From CAWAHD01 sp963781785 (GTDB lineage: Bacteria; Planctomycetota; Planctomycetia; Isosphaerales; Isosphaeraceae), in contig CAWAHD010000003.1 in NCBI GenBank assembly GCA_963781785.1, forward strand, positions 434,001-498,000: a DNA stretch of 64,000 bases, written 5' to 3'. The translations under genes were made by a program, and so were the position numbers. Shown in pieces: positions 21,011-30,685 of this stretch (position 1 is its first letter; the number at the start of each line of letters is the position of its first letter). The notes beneath the pieces were generated by a model. It saw only the letters and a list, made by a program, of their open reading frames with translations, was not told the DNA's origin and made no database searches.

Positions 21011-22679
21011 TTAGTGAATCAGGACAAATTCGTTCGAGTTCAAGAGAGCCCAGAACAGGTCTTGCAGGACCTGGAGGCTGTCGGGGTACGAGGCAAAATA
21101 CTGCCGCGCCTGGGTCATCTCCTTGGCAGACGGATGGCGACTGAGGGCGGCCAGGTAGATGGCTGAGATCATGTAACTATCGGGCGATCTGGAATGCCGG
21201 CCAGCCTGTTCGATGACGTCACACAAGAAGCTGCCGGGCTTGCCGGAGAGGGCTTCTTTCATCAGATCGCCGTTCATCATCATGAGGGCTTGTGGAATCG
21301 TTCCCTGGAAGTTGGTGGACTCATCGGTTTCATCGTTGGCGAAGGTAAAGAGGAACTGTCTCAACCAGGCATCGCGCTTGCGATGGTTTTCATCACCCGA
21401 GCCGGCCCGGTGCGCGTTCGTCGCCGTGAGGAGCGAGTCAAAAAGTTGCTCGGGAGTCATCGGCTTGAGCTGCATCTGGCTGAAGAGCCCCTCGTCCTTG
21501 GCACCAGCCTTGGCCGGAATACTGCTGAGCTGATAGGCCCGGCTTGCCATGATCCATCGGCATAGCTCCTTCACGTTGTAGCCGCGATCCTTGAATTCCT
21601 TGGCGAGATGGTCGAGGAGCTCGGGATGACTGGGAGGGTTGTGCGAGCCGAAATCATCGACGGGGTTCACGAACCCGCGCCCCAGGAAGTGAGCCCACAT
21701 CCGATTGACAAACGCTTTGCCCAACGCCTCGTTGTTGGGGTCAGCGATCATCTTGCCGAGCTCGGCGCGGCGGATTACGTCGGTGCCTTGACTGATCTTG
21801 CGACCGTCCAGAAACCTCGGGAACGTCACTCCCACGAGCCCGTTCCGCCGGTCGAACCGCACGTAAGTATCGGTGGGTTCATCCATCAATTCCGTGTGAT
21901 CGTAGGCATCCAGACCGGTTGCGTCAGGCTTGCGCACGGCTTCGGTCTTCATTCCCTTGAAAAAGGCGTTGATCCCCCAGAAATCGATCTGCTTCCACTC
22001 GTTGGACGGGTGGTCGTGGCACTGGGTGCACTGGATCTGTTGACCCAGGAACAGCCTGGTGGTGCGCGACGTCAGCGGAACAGCGTCGAACTCGAGGCTG
22101 CGCGAGGACATAGTTGACGGCCCCATTTTCTTTGTTGGAGCCCGTGGATGCCACCAGGTCGCGGACGACGTCGTTCCAGGGGCGGTCATTGGCGAACTGC
22201 TTGCGCAGCCAGCCCGTGAGCGCCGGGCGATCGACCATCTGGCCTTGGTTGCCGCGACCGATCAAGAGGACGCTCCAGAGCGTCGCGAAATTCTTGGCGT
22301 AATCGGCATGGTCGAGGAGGTATGTGATCAATTTGCCCCGCTTGTCGTTCTCACGGGTCGAGAGAAACGCGCGGGCTTCCTGAACGGTTGGAATTCGACC
22401 CACCAAGTCGAGATACGCCCGACGGAGGAATTCCTCATCCGACGCAATCTTTGCGGGTTTGACACCGGCCTTCTTCCATGCCTCTTCGATGTACTTGTCG
22501 ATCAGGACCGGCCGGGAGAGAGCCTCTTTTCGACCTGAGGCAGACGAATCATCCCCAGCAACAACGGAGCATGCGCCGCCCAGCCCCGTCGCCAGGAGAA
22601 CTGCCCACCCGATCAACACCGGCCGACAGAAACGACGGGCTCCCCAAGCCGCCCGCGCCCAAAAGGTGTCCATGGACAA
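21011..22679 (-). CDS. DUF1549/DUF1553 exported protein (frameshifted)
   Basis: A signal sequence (PVLIGWAVLLATGLGGACSVVAG) precedes the DUF1549 domain (IDKYIEEAWKKAG, RRAYLDLVGRIPTVQEARAF) and, after the CTQCHDHP cytochrome-like CxxCH motif, the DUF1553 domain (NEALGKAFVNRMWAHFLGRG, LCRWIMASRAYQLSS). The reading frame breaks at about 22097: NYVLAQ is followed by one extra base and then LEFDAVPLTSRTTRLFLGQ. Removing it restores a protein of about 555 residues, the usual length of this family. It lies upstream of DUF1501 on the same strand, the standard planctomycete pair. The break is more likely a sequencing indel than decay, since both sides are well preserved. Confidence 0.85.
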
Positions 22680-22997
22680 TCCCTCGATTCCAACGGCGAG
22701 CTCACCCGTTTCGACGCGAATCGCCAGATGATGCAGGTAAAATCAGCGCCCCTCGCTCACGCTCTGAGTCGGTCTTCGGTCACGCAGAAAATCCATAATT
22801 ACACGGCGGCTTGAGTGCGTGCAAGGCGGAGTGATTCGACCCATTTCATTCTACGATCTTCTCGCCCGAAAGTGACGACGATTCTTTCGGATACCTAAAT
22901 TCTCTAGCGACCGTGTGTTGGAAAGCAAGGCGTATCCGAGGGCAGCCGGCGATTATCGCGGGAGGGGCGGCTGAGTCGATGCAGCCCGGTGGGTCGG
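22680..22997. other. Intergenic gap between the DUF1549 gene and the ABC exporter gene
   Basis: About 318 bases without a credible gene. It should carry the promoter of the leftward DUF1549/DUF1501 unit near 22680-22750; I see no clear terminator for the genes on either side. Confidence 0.3.
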
Positions 22998-25241
22998 TCA
23001 GGCGGTATCGCGGTGGTAGTGGATCTCGTGAAGCCGGCGATAGAGGCCTGACGTTCGCTTCAGCTCGATGTCAGTTCCGACGGCCTCGATTCGTCCTCGG
23101 TCGATCAAGACGATCCGGTCGGCGACTTGAATCGACGCGAGGCTATGCGAAATCAAGAACGTGGTGCGGTTCTTGGCGAATTCCTCGATCGCTTTTCGGA
23201 TCAGGAGTTCATCCTGGATATCCACGGCACTAGTCGCTTCGTCGAGGATGAGGATCGCCGGATCGCGAAGCATGGCGCGCGCCAGCGCAATGCGTTGGCG
23301 TTGACCGCCGGACAGCCCGTGGCCACGCTCACCGATCACGGTGTCATAACCCTTGGGCAGACCCATGATGAATTGATGGGCATAAGCACGTTCAGCGGCT
23401 TGCGCAATCGCGCGGCGCGAGTGAGGAAAACCATAGGCGATGTTATTCGCAATCGTGTCCTGGAACAGGATTGTCTCCTGGATGACCATGCCGATCTGGC
23501 TACGGAGGCTGCGGAGCTGCACGTGGCGAACGTCAAGGCCGTCGATCCGGATCGCGCCGGAATCTACATCCCAGAACCTGGGGAGCAAATTCATGAGCGT
23601 CGTCTTGCCGCAGCCGTTGGGGCCGACAAGCGCGATGGATTCGCCGTGACGTACCGTCAAGCTGATCTCATTGAGCACGGGGGACCCACCGCCGTAACTG
23701 AAAACGACCTGGTCGAACTCGACCTGCTGGCGATGGCGCGGCAATGCCGTTGCGAGCTTGTTCTCGGAGACCTTTGGCCGGCGGTCCATGAGGGCGCAGA
23801 TGCGGTCGGCCGCGGCTGCTGCCCGCTGGATCTTCGAGTGCACATTCGCCAGCTTCCGGATGGGGTCCGAAGCGGCCGCGAGCATGGTGTAGAGGGTCAA
23901 GAGATCCTGGATGGCCATCGGCTCGGCCGCGAGCTGGAGCCGGAACAGACCGAGGTTCAGGTAGATGGTCTGATACAAGACCAGGTACGAGCCGGCCAAT
24001 AGCGCGATGATCACGGTGGTGAGGGTCAGCATCTCCAGGACCGGGTCGGACATGGCGTCGATCATGGCAACCCGTACACTTTTGCGGTAGAGGTTCTTGG
24101 TCTCGATGAAGAACCGACGGCGCTCCACGCGCTCGGTGGCGAATGCCTTGACGATTTTGATCCCTTGAAAACTCTCCTGGAGGATCTTGTAAATCGTGGA
24201 CATGCTCTCGAGCGAGCGCCGCACGGCACGTTTCATGACCTTGCCCACACGGTAAGTCGTCGCACCCGAGATCGGCACCAGGATCAACGTCAAGCACGTC
24301 AGCCGCCAGTTGATCCAGAGCGCTCCCGCGAGGCAGGTTGCAAACCTCATGGGCTCGCGAATCACCTTGCTCATGAGGGTGTTCAATCCCTGGCCGAAGG
24401 AGTCCATGTCGTTGGTGAACCGGGCCATGAGCTCGGAGGAGCCCTGGTCCGAAAAGCTCGCCAGGTCGAGGTTGATCGTGCGCCGAAAGAATTCGTTGCG
24501 GATATTGAAGAGCGTCAACTGCATGACGCTTGCGACCAGCACTTCCTGGAGGAACATGAAGAAGCCTTTTAAGGCCACTCCGAGCATGACAAGCGCGATC
24601 AACAGGAGCAGGCTCTTGAAGCTCTCGTCCGGCAGATATCGATTAACATAAGGCTGAATTATTTTGCATCGATGCAGGACAGTCCTGCGATCGGCTGATT
24701 CCTGGTCGAGATCGCGCAGCCGGCGTTCCAACCGCGGGATGCCCCCTTTGCGCAGCAAGTTGATGGACTCGTGCAGTTCCTTCAGACGCGCTTCGGCCAC
24801 GCGTCGTTCTTGACGCAGCCGCTCAAGCTGCTCCAGATCGTTTGTGACCAGCTCGCCCGGGTCTTCCTTCAAATCGGGGACGCCGACCCTCCGCTCCTGC
24901 AATCGCACAGCGATCTCTTTCTGTCCAACATCGTCGTGGAGCACCTGGAATCGTTGTCTGAGCGGTTCGAAGTCTCCGGATCCAATCTGCGCAACGTCAA
25001 GCGCGTTCTGGGCTTCGGATTTGCGCGCTTGAAGTGCAAGAATCTCGGCGTCGACGGAGGCGATTTTTTCCGACACCCAGCGCTGGGGATTCTGGCTGTC
25101 GAAGAGGATGTGCAGCAGGGGGTACACAGCCCCGAGCTCGGTGAAAAACAGGATGGCCACCATGGCCGCGCAGCCGATGGACAGCCCGAACCGGACCCTG
25201 TAACGCCACGCAAACTGCACCAGGCGGACGAAGTTTTTCAT
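22998..25241 (-). CDS. ABC exporter, MsbA-like half transporter with coiled-coil insert
   Basis: A 747-residue fused permease-ATPase. The ATPase has Walker A (ALVGPNGCGKTTLMNLLPRF), the LSGGQRQRIALARAMLRDP signature, Walker B (AILILDEATSAVD) and the switch His (TFLISHSL). The permease resembles lipid flippases such as MsbA. Between the first helix (CAAMVAILFFTELGAVYPLL) and the second (SLLLLIALVMLGVALKGFFM) lies a charged helical insert of roughly 140 residues (about 50-190) with heptad-like character (QERRVGVPDLKEDPGELV, RQERRVAEARLKELHESI), unusual for this family; it would sit outside the membrane on the periplasmic side. Divergent from a glycosyltransferase and kinase cluster, so export of a lipid-linked glycan is a plausible job. 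Confidence 0.88.
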   Translation of the reverse strand: MKNFVRLVQFAWRYRVRFGLSIGCAAMVAILFFTELGAVYPLLHILFDSQNPQRWVSEKIASVDAEILALQARKSEAQNALDVAQIGSGDFEPLRQRFQVLHDDVGQKEIAVRLQERRVGVPDLKEDPGELVTNDLEQLERLRQERRVAEARLKELHESINLLRKGGIPRLERRLRDLDQESADRRTVLHRCKIIQPYVNRYLPDESFKSLLLLIALVMLGVALKGFFMFLQEVLVASVMQLTLFNIRNEFFRRTINLDLASFSDQGSSELMARFTNDMDSFGQGLNTLMSKVIREPMRFATCLAGALWINWRLTCLTLILVPISGATTYRVGKVMKRAVRRSLESMSTIYKILQESFQGIKIVKAFATERVERRRFFIETKNLYRKSVRVAMIDAMSDPVLEMLTLTTVIIALLAGSYLVLYQTIYLNLGLFRLQLAAEPMAIQDLLTLYTMLAAASDPIRKLANVHSKIQRAAAAADRICALMDRRPKVSENKLATALPRHRQQVEFDQVVFSYGGGSPVLNEISLTVRHGESIALVGPNGCGKTTLMNLLPRFWDVDSGAIRIDGLDVRHVQLRSLRSQIGMVIQETILFQDTIANNIAYGFPHSRRAIAQAAERAYAHQFIMGLPKGYDTVIGERGHGLSGGQRQRIALARAMLRDPAILILDEATSAVDIQDELLIRKAIEEFAKNRTTFLISHSLASIQVADRIVLIDRGRIEAVGTDIELKRTSGLYRRLHEIHYHRDTA

Positions 25242-25510
25242 TTGCGAGGGGGGTCGCGGACGGGATTACCCCGAGAGTTCCCACGCGTACTGAGAAGCGC
25301 AGGGATGAGCTCCGATGCTCGGGCGGCAGACTGTGTACCATGATCGGCAGCGAGCGACAATCCGACTTCGATTCGATCGGCGGGGGGCTTTACGGGCGAT
25401 CAGTCCCTATTGGAAATTCGGACTTCAATAGTTATGATCCTGCCGATCTTGAGACCGGCAGCGCATCCCGAAACAGGATCGGACCGGCGCCGGCCGTCAT
25501 GGAGGACGGG

Positions 25511-26632
25511 ATGAAACTACTTGCCCTCGTCGACTCACCCGACCACGTCTGTTGTCGGTATCGGATTCGTGCCTTTGCGCCGGCTCTTGTTGAATCGGGT
25601 TGGTCGTTGACGTGTGAAGCCTTGGATAAAGGGGCGTTCGTCCGGTCATTCCAGCTTCACCGCGCAGCCGAGTTCGACGCCGTGATTCTGCAGCGTAAGC
25701 TCTTGCCAAGCTGGCAGTTGAGAGTATTGCGCCGCGCATCGCGGCACCTGGTTTTCGACTTTGACGACGCGGTGCTCTATCGCGATTCGTACTCAGGGCG
25801 CGGCCCCAACAGCCGGTGGCGTAGCCGGCGGTTTGCCCAGACCGTCTGCACGGTGGACACGGTCGTTGCCGGCAATGATTTCCTGGCGGATTGTGCACTT
25901 CGAGCCGGAGCGAGTGTCGAGCGCGTTCATGTGATTCCGACATGTGTGGAACCGCGGGTTTACCCCGTTGCACGTCACGACGTCGCCAAGAGTGCGGTTG
26001 ACCTGGTCTGGATCGGGTCATCCAGTACGCTCAAGGGGTTGGAGCAGATTGGACCGGTCTGGGAGCGGCTCGCCGAAGCGCTTCCGCAACTGAGGCTCCG
26101 GGTGATTTGCGACCGATTTCCCGAGTCTTTTCCGCTGCCCGTCGTTCCGGTTCCCTGGAAGGAGAACACCGAAGCGCGCGAGCTTGCGGCGGCGGATATC
26201 GGAGTGAGCTGGCTACCGGACGACCTGTGGAGCCGCGGCAAGTGCGGGCTCAAGGTCTTGCAGTACCATGCGGCCGGGCTGCCGGTCGTCGCCAACCCGG
26301 TCGCGTCCCACTGCGAAATGGTGAGTGACGGCGAGACGGGATTGCTGGCGACCACTCCTGGCGAGTGGGTTGACGCGATCGCGCGGCTCGCCGGGGACGC
26401 CCGGCTGCGGCAACGAATCGGCGTCACGGCGCGGCAGAAAGTCGTGGCCAGTTACTCCGTCTCTGCCTGGGCGGAGACCTTCGTGACGTCCATGACTGGT
26501 GCATCGCCGTCAGCCGCTCGCTCTTCCTGGAAGATCGATCGCCGGCTGCTCTCGGACGGGCCTTCGACTCCGGAGCCACATGTCGCCCGGAGCCGGCCGG
26601 TCCGCACTTTCAATCAGATCGGCGATCGATGA
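25511..26632 (+). CDS. Glycosyltransferase, GT4-like (GT-B fold)
   Basis: About 373 residues from ATG 25511, which is preceded by GGAGGACGGG; the frame is open further upstream but without a ribosome site. N-terminal MKLLALVDSPDHVCCRYRIRAFAP is a first Rossmann strand and loop. The C-terminal domain has DLVWIGSSSTLKGLEQI, ADIGVSWLPDDLWSRGKCGLKVLQYHAAGLPVVAN and SDGETGLLATTPGEWVDAI, the nucleotide-sugar binding region of GT4 enzymes with Lys in place of the usual E-x7-E pattern's first residue. It acts in the cytoplasm, probably in building a surface glycan. It overlaps the next gene by ATGA, indicating coupled translation. Confidence 0.83.
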   Translation: MKLLALVDSPDHVCCRYRIRAFAPALVESGWSLTCEALDKGAFVRSFQLHRAAEFDAVILQRKLLPSWQLRVLRRASRHLVFDFDDAVLYRDSYSGRGPNSRWRSRRFAQTVCTVDTVVAGNDFLADCALRAGASVERVHVIPTCVEPRVYPVARHDVAKSAVDLVWIGSSSTLKGLEQIGPVWERLAEALPQLRLRVICDRFPESFPLPVVPVPWKENTEARELAAADIGVSWLPDDLWSRGKCGLKVLQYHAAGLPVVANPVASHCEMVSDGETGLLATTPGEWVDAIARLAGDARLRQRIGVTARQKVVASYSVSAWAETFVTSMTGASPSAARSSWKIDRRLLSDGPSTPEPHVARSRPVRTFNQIGDR

Positions 26633-28452
26633 GTTTATGCACGTCACACAAACGATCGACAGTCTCAGGCGCGGGTTGGGCATCCGCGCTCCGGGAGCTC
26701 CGTGATTCTGGCGACACCAGGCGAATGTTCAAACCTCCCGACTGGGAATGGCAGGCGAGAGGCGAAGTCGGCTGGTGGTTGCGGGACGGATGGGGCAACG
26801 TGCTACTGGGTCCACATGGACTGCGCCTTGACGAGTGGCGCGACCAGGGCTGTCTGACAACGATCAAATCCGGTCCCCATCGCATTGTCTACCGCGTGAC
26901 TGTTCCGCAAGGAACCATCTACATCAAACACTTTCTGGTGCCGAATCGCCGTGCCATGCTGCGGCAGTGGGTTCGCCGCGGCAAGGGGAGGAACGAGGGG
27001 CGGCGGTCGCAGCACCTGGCGATGGTCGGAGTGCCGACGATCACGCCGGTGGCGCTGGGGGAAGAGCGGAAGAGGAAGTTCCTGTTCGAGAATTACCTGG
27101 TCACTCTGGCGATTTCGGACTCGGTGCCGCTTGACGAGTTTGTCGAGCGCCATCTTCCCGAGAGGTCTGAGCCAGTTCGCTCCCAGGTGCGGCAGAAATT
27201 GGCGCAGGCGCTGGGCGTCATGACCGCCCGGCTCCATGACGCCGGTCTCTTGCATCAGGACTTTCATCCCGGCAACATCCTCGTCCGTTTTGACTCCCCG
27301 GGAGAACCCGAGCTTGTCATGATCGACCTCGATGCCCTCCGGAAGAGCCGGCGCGTTACCTGGAAGCTGGCGCGGCAGAACCTGGCGCTCCTGGATCACT
27401 TCTTCTGGGTGCGGAGCAGTCGAACCGACCGTCATCGCTTTTTGACGTCCTACCTGGAGAATCGATCCGACACACCGCCGGACACTCGCCGATTTGGTCG
27501 CGAAATCGAGGATGCCACGCGGCTCTGGGCAGAGCGGCTCTGGCGGCGGTGGGGGCGGCGCTGCCAGTCGTCCAACAAATATTTCGAGGTTTATCCCGGG
27601 AACACCACCTGGTGCGTGGCGGCGCGAGATCTGGACCCGAGCGAGGTCCACAGGCTGCTTGCGGATCCCGACCTGCCGTTTCGGAGCGGCTCGACCACGA
27701 TTCTGAAGAACGCACGGACGACGACGGTGGCCGAAACCACGATGATGGTGCGAGGGCATCCCACCCGGGTGATCTACAAGCGGTTCAATCGCAAGAAGTG
27801 GCTCGATCCGCTCTTCACTCTGTTTCGCCCCTCACGAGCCTGGCGATCGTGGCAGGCGGGGCAGGACCTGGCCAGCCGGGGGATTCCAACGCCTCAAAAC
27901 CTGGCGTTTCTGTCGCGCCGGCGGACGTTCCGGACCGACCCGCTCTTCTGGTTTCTCCCGCACGAAACCTACCTGGTCACGATCAAGGAAACGGCTGCCG
28001 TCAGCCTCACTACCTACGTCAACAAAGTTCTCCCAAGCGTGCCCAGCGACCTGCGTCGAGCCCGGACTCGAAGCCTGAGCGCGAAGCTCGCGCTTTTGAT
28101 CCGATCGTTACACGACCGGTCGTTGTCTCACCGCGATCTGAAGGCGTCGAATATCCTGATCAACGTGGACCCGCGCGTAGAGCGAGAGCGGTTAAGCTTG
28201 ATCGACCTGGTCGGCGTGCGGTTGCATCAGAAACTGCCGGCGAAGAGAAGAGTACAGAACCTGGCGCGGCTTTGCGTCAGCCTGAGCTCAGTAGCAGGCC
28301 CGACGAGGACGGACTTCCTGCATTTTCTGCGGGTCTATCTCCCCTGGGGCCTGTCGCCGCTCAACGACTGGAAGGGTTTCTGGCGGTCGATCGACAGGGC
28401 GATCGGAGCGAAGCGATCGCGAAACCAGCGGCGGGGACGGCCGCTATCCTGA
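26629..28452 (+). CDS. Two-headed lipopolysaccharide-kinase-like protein
   Basis: A 607-residue protein holding two kinase-like domains in tandem, each of the Kdo/heptose kinase (WaaP/KdkA) type. The first has LHDAGLLHQDFHPGNILVRF with MIDLDAL near residues 205-235. The second has LHDRSLSHRDLKASNILINV with LIDLVGV near residues 500-530. Both keep catalytic Asp, Asn and the metal-binding IDL. Lys residues of the ATP site could be IYIKHF and VIYKRF. The start ATG 26629 overlaps the upstream stop as ATGA; ATG 26725 (MFKPPDWEWQ) is an alternative. The context of glycosyltransferase, ABC exporter and exported peptidase points to phosphorylation of an envelope lipid or glycan. A fused pair is unusual. 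Confidence 0.78.
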   Translation: MSLCTSHKRSTVSGAGWASALRELRDSGDTRRMFKPPDWEWQARGEVGWWLRDGWGNVLLGPHGLRLDEWRDQGCLTTIKSGPHRIVYRVTVPQGTIYIKHFLVPNRRAMLRQWVRRGKGRNEGRRSQHLAMVGVPTITPVALGEERKRKFLFENYLVTLAISDSVPLDEFVERHLPERSEPVRSQVRQKLAQALGVMTARLHDAGLLHQDFHPGNILVRFDSPGEPELVMIDLDALRKSRRVTWKLARQNLALLDHFFWVRSSRTDRHRFLTSYLENRSDTPPDTRRFGREIEDATRLWAERLWRRWGRRCQSSNKYFEVYPGNTTWCVAARDLDPSEVHRLLADPDLPFRSGSTTILKNARTTTVAETTMMVRGHPTRVIYKRFNRKKWLDPLFTLFRPSRAWRSWQAGQDLASRGIPTPQNLAFLSRRRTFRTDPLFWFLPHETYLVTIKETAAVSLTTYVNKVLPSVPSDLRRARTRSLSAKLALLIRSLHDRSLSHRDLKASNILINVDPRVERERLSLIDLVGVRLHQKLPAKRRVQNLARLCVSLSSVAGPTRTDFLHFLRVYLPWGLSPLNDWKGFWRSIDRAIGAKRSRNQRRGRPLS

Positions 28453-28470
28453 CCGGACTGGAGTCAAGCT

Positions 28471-29442
28471 GTGACCTCGGGAACCGACCGACGCCCGACT
28501 AGCCTGTTTCGCTGGGCGGTGGCCGCCTGGGGCGTGGCCTTGCTCTTCTCTTCCGTGAGCTGCGCGACGTTCGACAAACAGGGAACGCCGCTGGTGCCCA
28601 CCCGCTATCAAGTGCGCACCGGCCCGTTCCTGCTTTTCTCCAACTTCCCCATGGAAGATGATCCACCGGCAGTCCGCTGCCTGCTGGCGCTCGAGCGAGA
28701 TCTCAAGCGGGATCTCGACTTTCAGTCCAATGCCGCGGACGACCCGGTCGAGATCTATGTTCTCGACGATCGCAACGCATTTATCCATTTTCTCAAGTTC
28801 TACTATCCAGAGCTGCCGCCGCGGCGTGCGTTCTTCCTGGCCCAGGGCAATCATCGCGTCGTCTACACTTATATGAACCCGCGTTTGGAGGAAGACCTGC
28901 GCCACGAGGCGACTCATGCCCTCCTGCACGGGTCGTTCGGCAACCTGCCGCTCTGGCTCGACGAAGGGCTTGCCGAGTACTTCGAGAACGACCTGACCCT
29001 TCCCGGCGCGGAACGAGGGCGGATCGAACAGATCTCCGCGGACCTCGCCGATAAATGGTCCCCTGACCTGGCACGGCTGGAATCCCTGTCGGACATCCGC
29101 CAGATGACGCCGAGAGACTATCGTGAAGCATGGGCATGGATCAATCTCCTTTTGAACGCGCCCGAGCCGGGCAAATCACTGTTGATGAGCTCGCTCTCGG
29201 GGCTGGGCGAGAAGCCGGATCCGCTCAGGCTCTGGGAGAAAGGGGCGACCAATGAGCGGCTCCTGACCCACATCAAGTCCATGCAGGCGGGGCAGGGCAC
29301 TTTGCAGGCGGATTCGACCGGCACGTTGCCGGCGGTCGACGCTTCGTCTGTACGGTTGCAGGATAAGGTCGCCGAATCGCCCGCGTCTGCGTCACAGCCG
29401 CGAGGGTTGTGGCGCCGGCTGCGCGCCTGGATCGGTTTCTGA
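28471..29442 (+). CDS. Exported metallopeptidase-like protein (HExxH), possible lipoprotein
   Basis: A 323-residue protein starting at GTG 28471. The N-terminus has a signal (FRWAVAAWGVALLFSSVSC) ending in Cys, a weak lipobox. The catalytic pattern is HEATHALLHG near residue 148 followed by LPLWLDEGLAEYFEN, a gluzincin-like HExxH plus downstream Glu, typical of DUF1570-type planctomycete proteins. A Ser/Ala-rich stretch leads to a C-terminal basic tail (LWRRLRAWIGF). It is 18 bases from the kinase-like gene and ends the envelope cluster. The substrate is unknown. Confidence 0.78.
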   Translation: MTSGTDRRPTSLFRWAVAAWGVALLFSSVSCATFDKQGTPLVPTRYQVRTGPFLLFSNFPMEDDPPAVRCLLALERDLKRDLDFQSNAADDPVEIYVLDDRNAFIHFLKFYYPELPPRRAFFLAQGNHRVVYTYMNPRLEEDLRHEATHALLHGSFGNLPLWLDEGLAEYFENDLTLPGAERGRIEQISADLADKWSPDLARLESLSDIRQMTPRDYREAWAWINLLLNAPEPGKSLLMSSLSGLGEKPDPLRLWEKGATNERLLTHIKSMQAGQGTLQADSTGTLPAVDASSVRLQDKVAESPASASQPRGLWRRLRAWIGF

Positions 29443-29483
29443 GTGCCGCCCATTTGCGATTTCTTCAATGGAGCCGCGCACCC

Positions 29484-29846
29484 TCATTTGCGGATTTGCA
29501 CCGGAAGCTGATTGATCTTGGCGGCGAGAATGAAATCGTTCTCGCTCAGGCCGCCGATCGCATGGGTCCAGAGAGAGATTGTGACGCGGCGATAGCCTTC
29601 CAGATGAAGGTCGGGATGGTGTCCTTCCGCTTCGGCGAGCTCGGCGACCTTGTTGAAGAACTCAATTCCCGCCAGAAAGTTCTTCGTGGTCCAGGATCGC
29701 GAGATCAACTTGGCGTCGGGGTCGAGCACCCAGCCCTCGAGAGTTCGAGCCAGCACCGCGGCGTCTTGTCGACCCAGCGGAGGCACTCCGCCCTCGCAAG
29801 GAGTACAGTGCTTTTTTAACAGCTCTTCCTGGGTGATCGGATTCAT
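29484..29846 (-). CDS. phhB: Pterin-4a-carbinolamine dehydratase
   Basis: About 120 residues from ATG 29846, chosen because GGAG lies 8 bases upstream; an upstream ATG at 29888 overlaps the panB stop as ATGA and could also be used. The fold signature is complete: AEAEGHHPDLHLEGYRRV with the catalytic HHP, then LWTHAIGGLSENDFILAAKI. The enzyme dehydrates 4a-hydroxy-tetrahydropterin in the cytoplasm during pterin recycling. The N-terminal CTPCEGG is the usual family opening. No aromatic hydroxylase gene is in the window. It is the last gene of a leftward unit after panB. Confidence 0.9.
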   Translation of the reverse strand: MNPITQEELLKKHCTPCEGGVPPLGRQDAAVLARTLEGWVLDPDAKLISRSWTTKNFLAGIEFFNKVAELAEAEGHHPDLHLEGYRRVTISLWTHAIGGLSENDFILAAKINQLPVQIRK

Positions 29847-29884
29847 CGGGGGATCTCCAGTGCGGTCGGCCAACGGCGCTCGCG

Positions 29885-30685
29885 TCATCGAAAGCTTTCC
29901 CGGTCTCCGGGGAAGCGGCCTTCGACGACGTCGGCGACGTAGAGAGCGGCCGCGGTCCGAATTTGTGGGCCAAGCTCGGCGTAATGCCGGACGAACTTGG
30001 GATGAAAGCCTTCGACGATTCCTAGCAGGTCATGGAAGACGAGGACCTGCCCATCGCAGTCGGGACCTGCACCAATGCCGATCGTGGGGATGGGCAGCTT
30101 CCCCTTGATCCTGGCCGCAAGCTCCCGGGGTATGCACTCGACCACAATGGCAAACGCTCCCGCCTCCGCGACGGCCATTGCGTCGTCGAGGATCTCGTCA
30201 GTTGAGCGCTGAACCTTGTATCCTCCCAGCCTTCGAATGGCTTGAGGGCGCAGACCGACGTGTCCCATCACGGGGATCTCGGCCTCGACCAGGGTCTTGA
30301 TCGTGGGTACCATCTTGCGGCCACCTTCCAGCTTGACCGCCTGGCAATTGGTTTCCTTGAGGATCCGACCCGCCGATCGCAGAGCCTGCTTGGAGGACAC
30401 CTGGTAGCTGAGGAATGGGAGGTCAGCGACGACGAGGGCGTGACGGGCCGCCCGGGCGACCATCTCCGCGTGGTAGATGATCTGGTCCAAAGTGACCCGC
30501 AAGGTGGTCTCCCAGCCTTGGATCACCATGCCCAGCGTGTCACCAACCAGCAGGCAATCGACGCCGGCGTCGTCAAGCAGCCGGGCAGTCGGAAAATCAT
30601 AGGCGGTCAGCACGGCGATTCGCCGGCCTTCAGACTTCCATTTCAAGAAGTCCGGAATCGTCACCGGCTGGGCATCAGTTGGCAT
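29885..30685 (-). CDS. panB: 3-methyl-2-oxobutanoate hydroxymethyltransferase
   Basis: From ATG 30685 the product is 266 residues, the usual PanB length; a longer open frame upstream belongs to the antisense side of the preceding gene. It carries VLTAYDFPTARLLDDAGVD, VGDTLGMVIQGWETTL, VVADLPFLSYQ, AVKLEGG, VMGHVGLRPQ and TIGIGAGPDCDGQVLVFHDLLG, covering the Mg- and ketoisovalerate-binding residues and the catalytic Glu. PanB makes ketopantoate with methylene-tetrahydrofolate, the first committed step to pantothenate and CoA. Its start overlaps the end of the upstream glycosyltransferase-like gene by 11 bases. It is intact in a window where many genes are broken. Confidence 0.95.
   Translation of the reverse strand: MPTDAQPVTIPDFLKWKSEGRRIAVLTAYDFPTARLLDDAGVDCLLVGDTLGMVIQGWETTLRVTLDQIIYHAEMVARAARHALVVADLPFLSYQVSSKQALRSAGRILKETNCQAVKLEGGRKMVPTIKTLVEAEIPVMGHVGLRPQAIRRLGGYKVQRSTDEILDDAMAVAEAGAFAIVVECIPRELAARIKGKLPIPTIGIGAGPDCDGQVLVFHDLLGIVEGFHPKFVRHYAELGPQIRTAAALYVADVVEGRFPGDRESFR

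Noticed and set aside
20177..21166. A 329-codon + strand frame across the DUF1501 gene
   Set aside because: It is the complement of a well-supported DUF1501 protein with a Tat signal and ribosome site.
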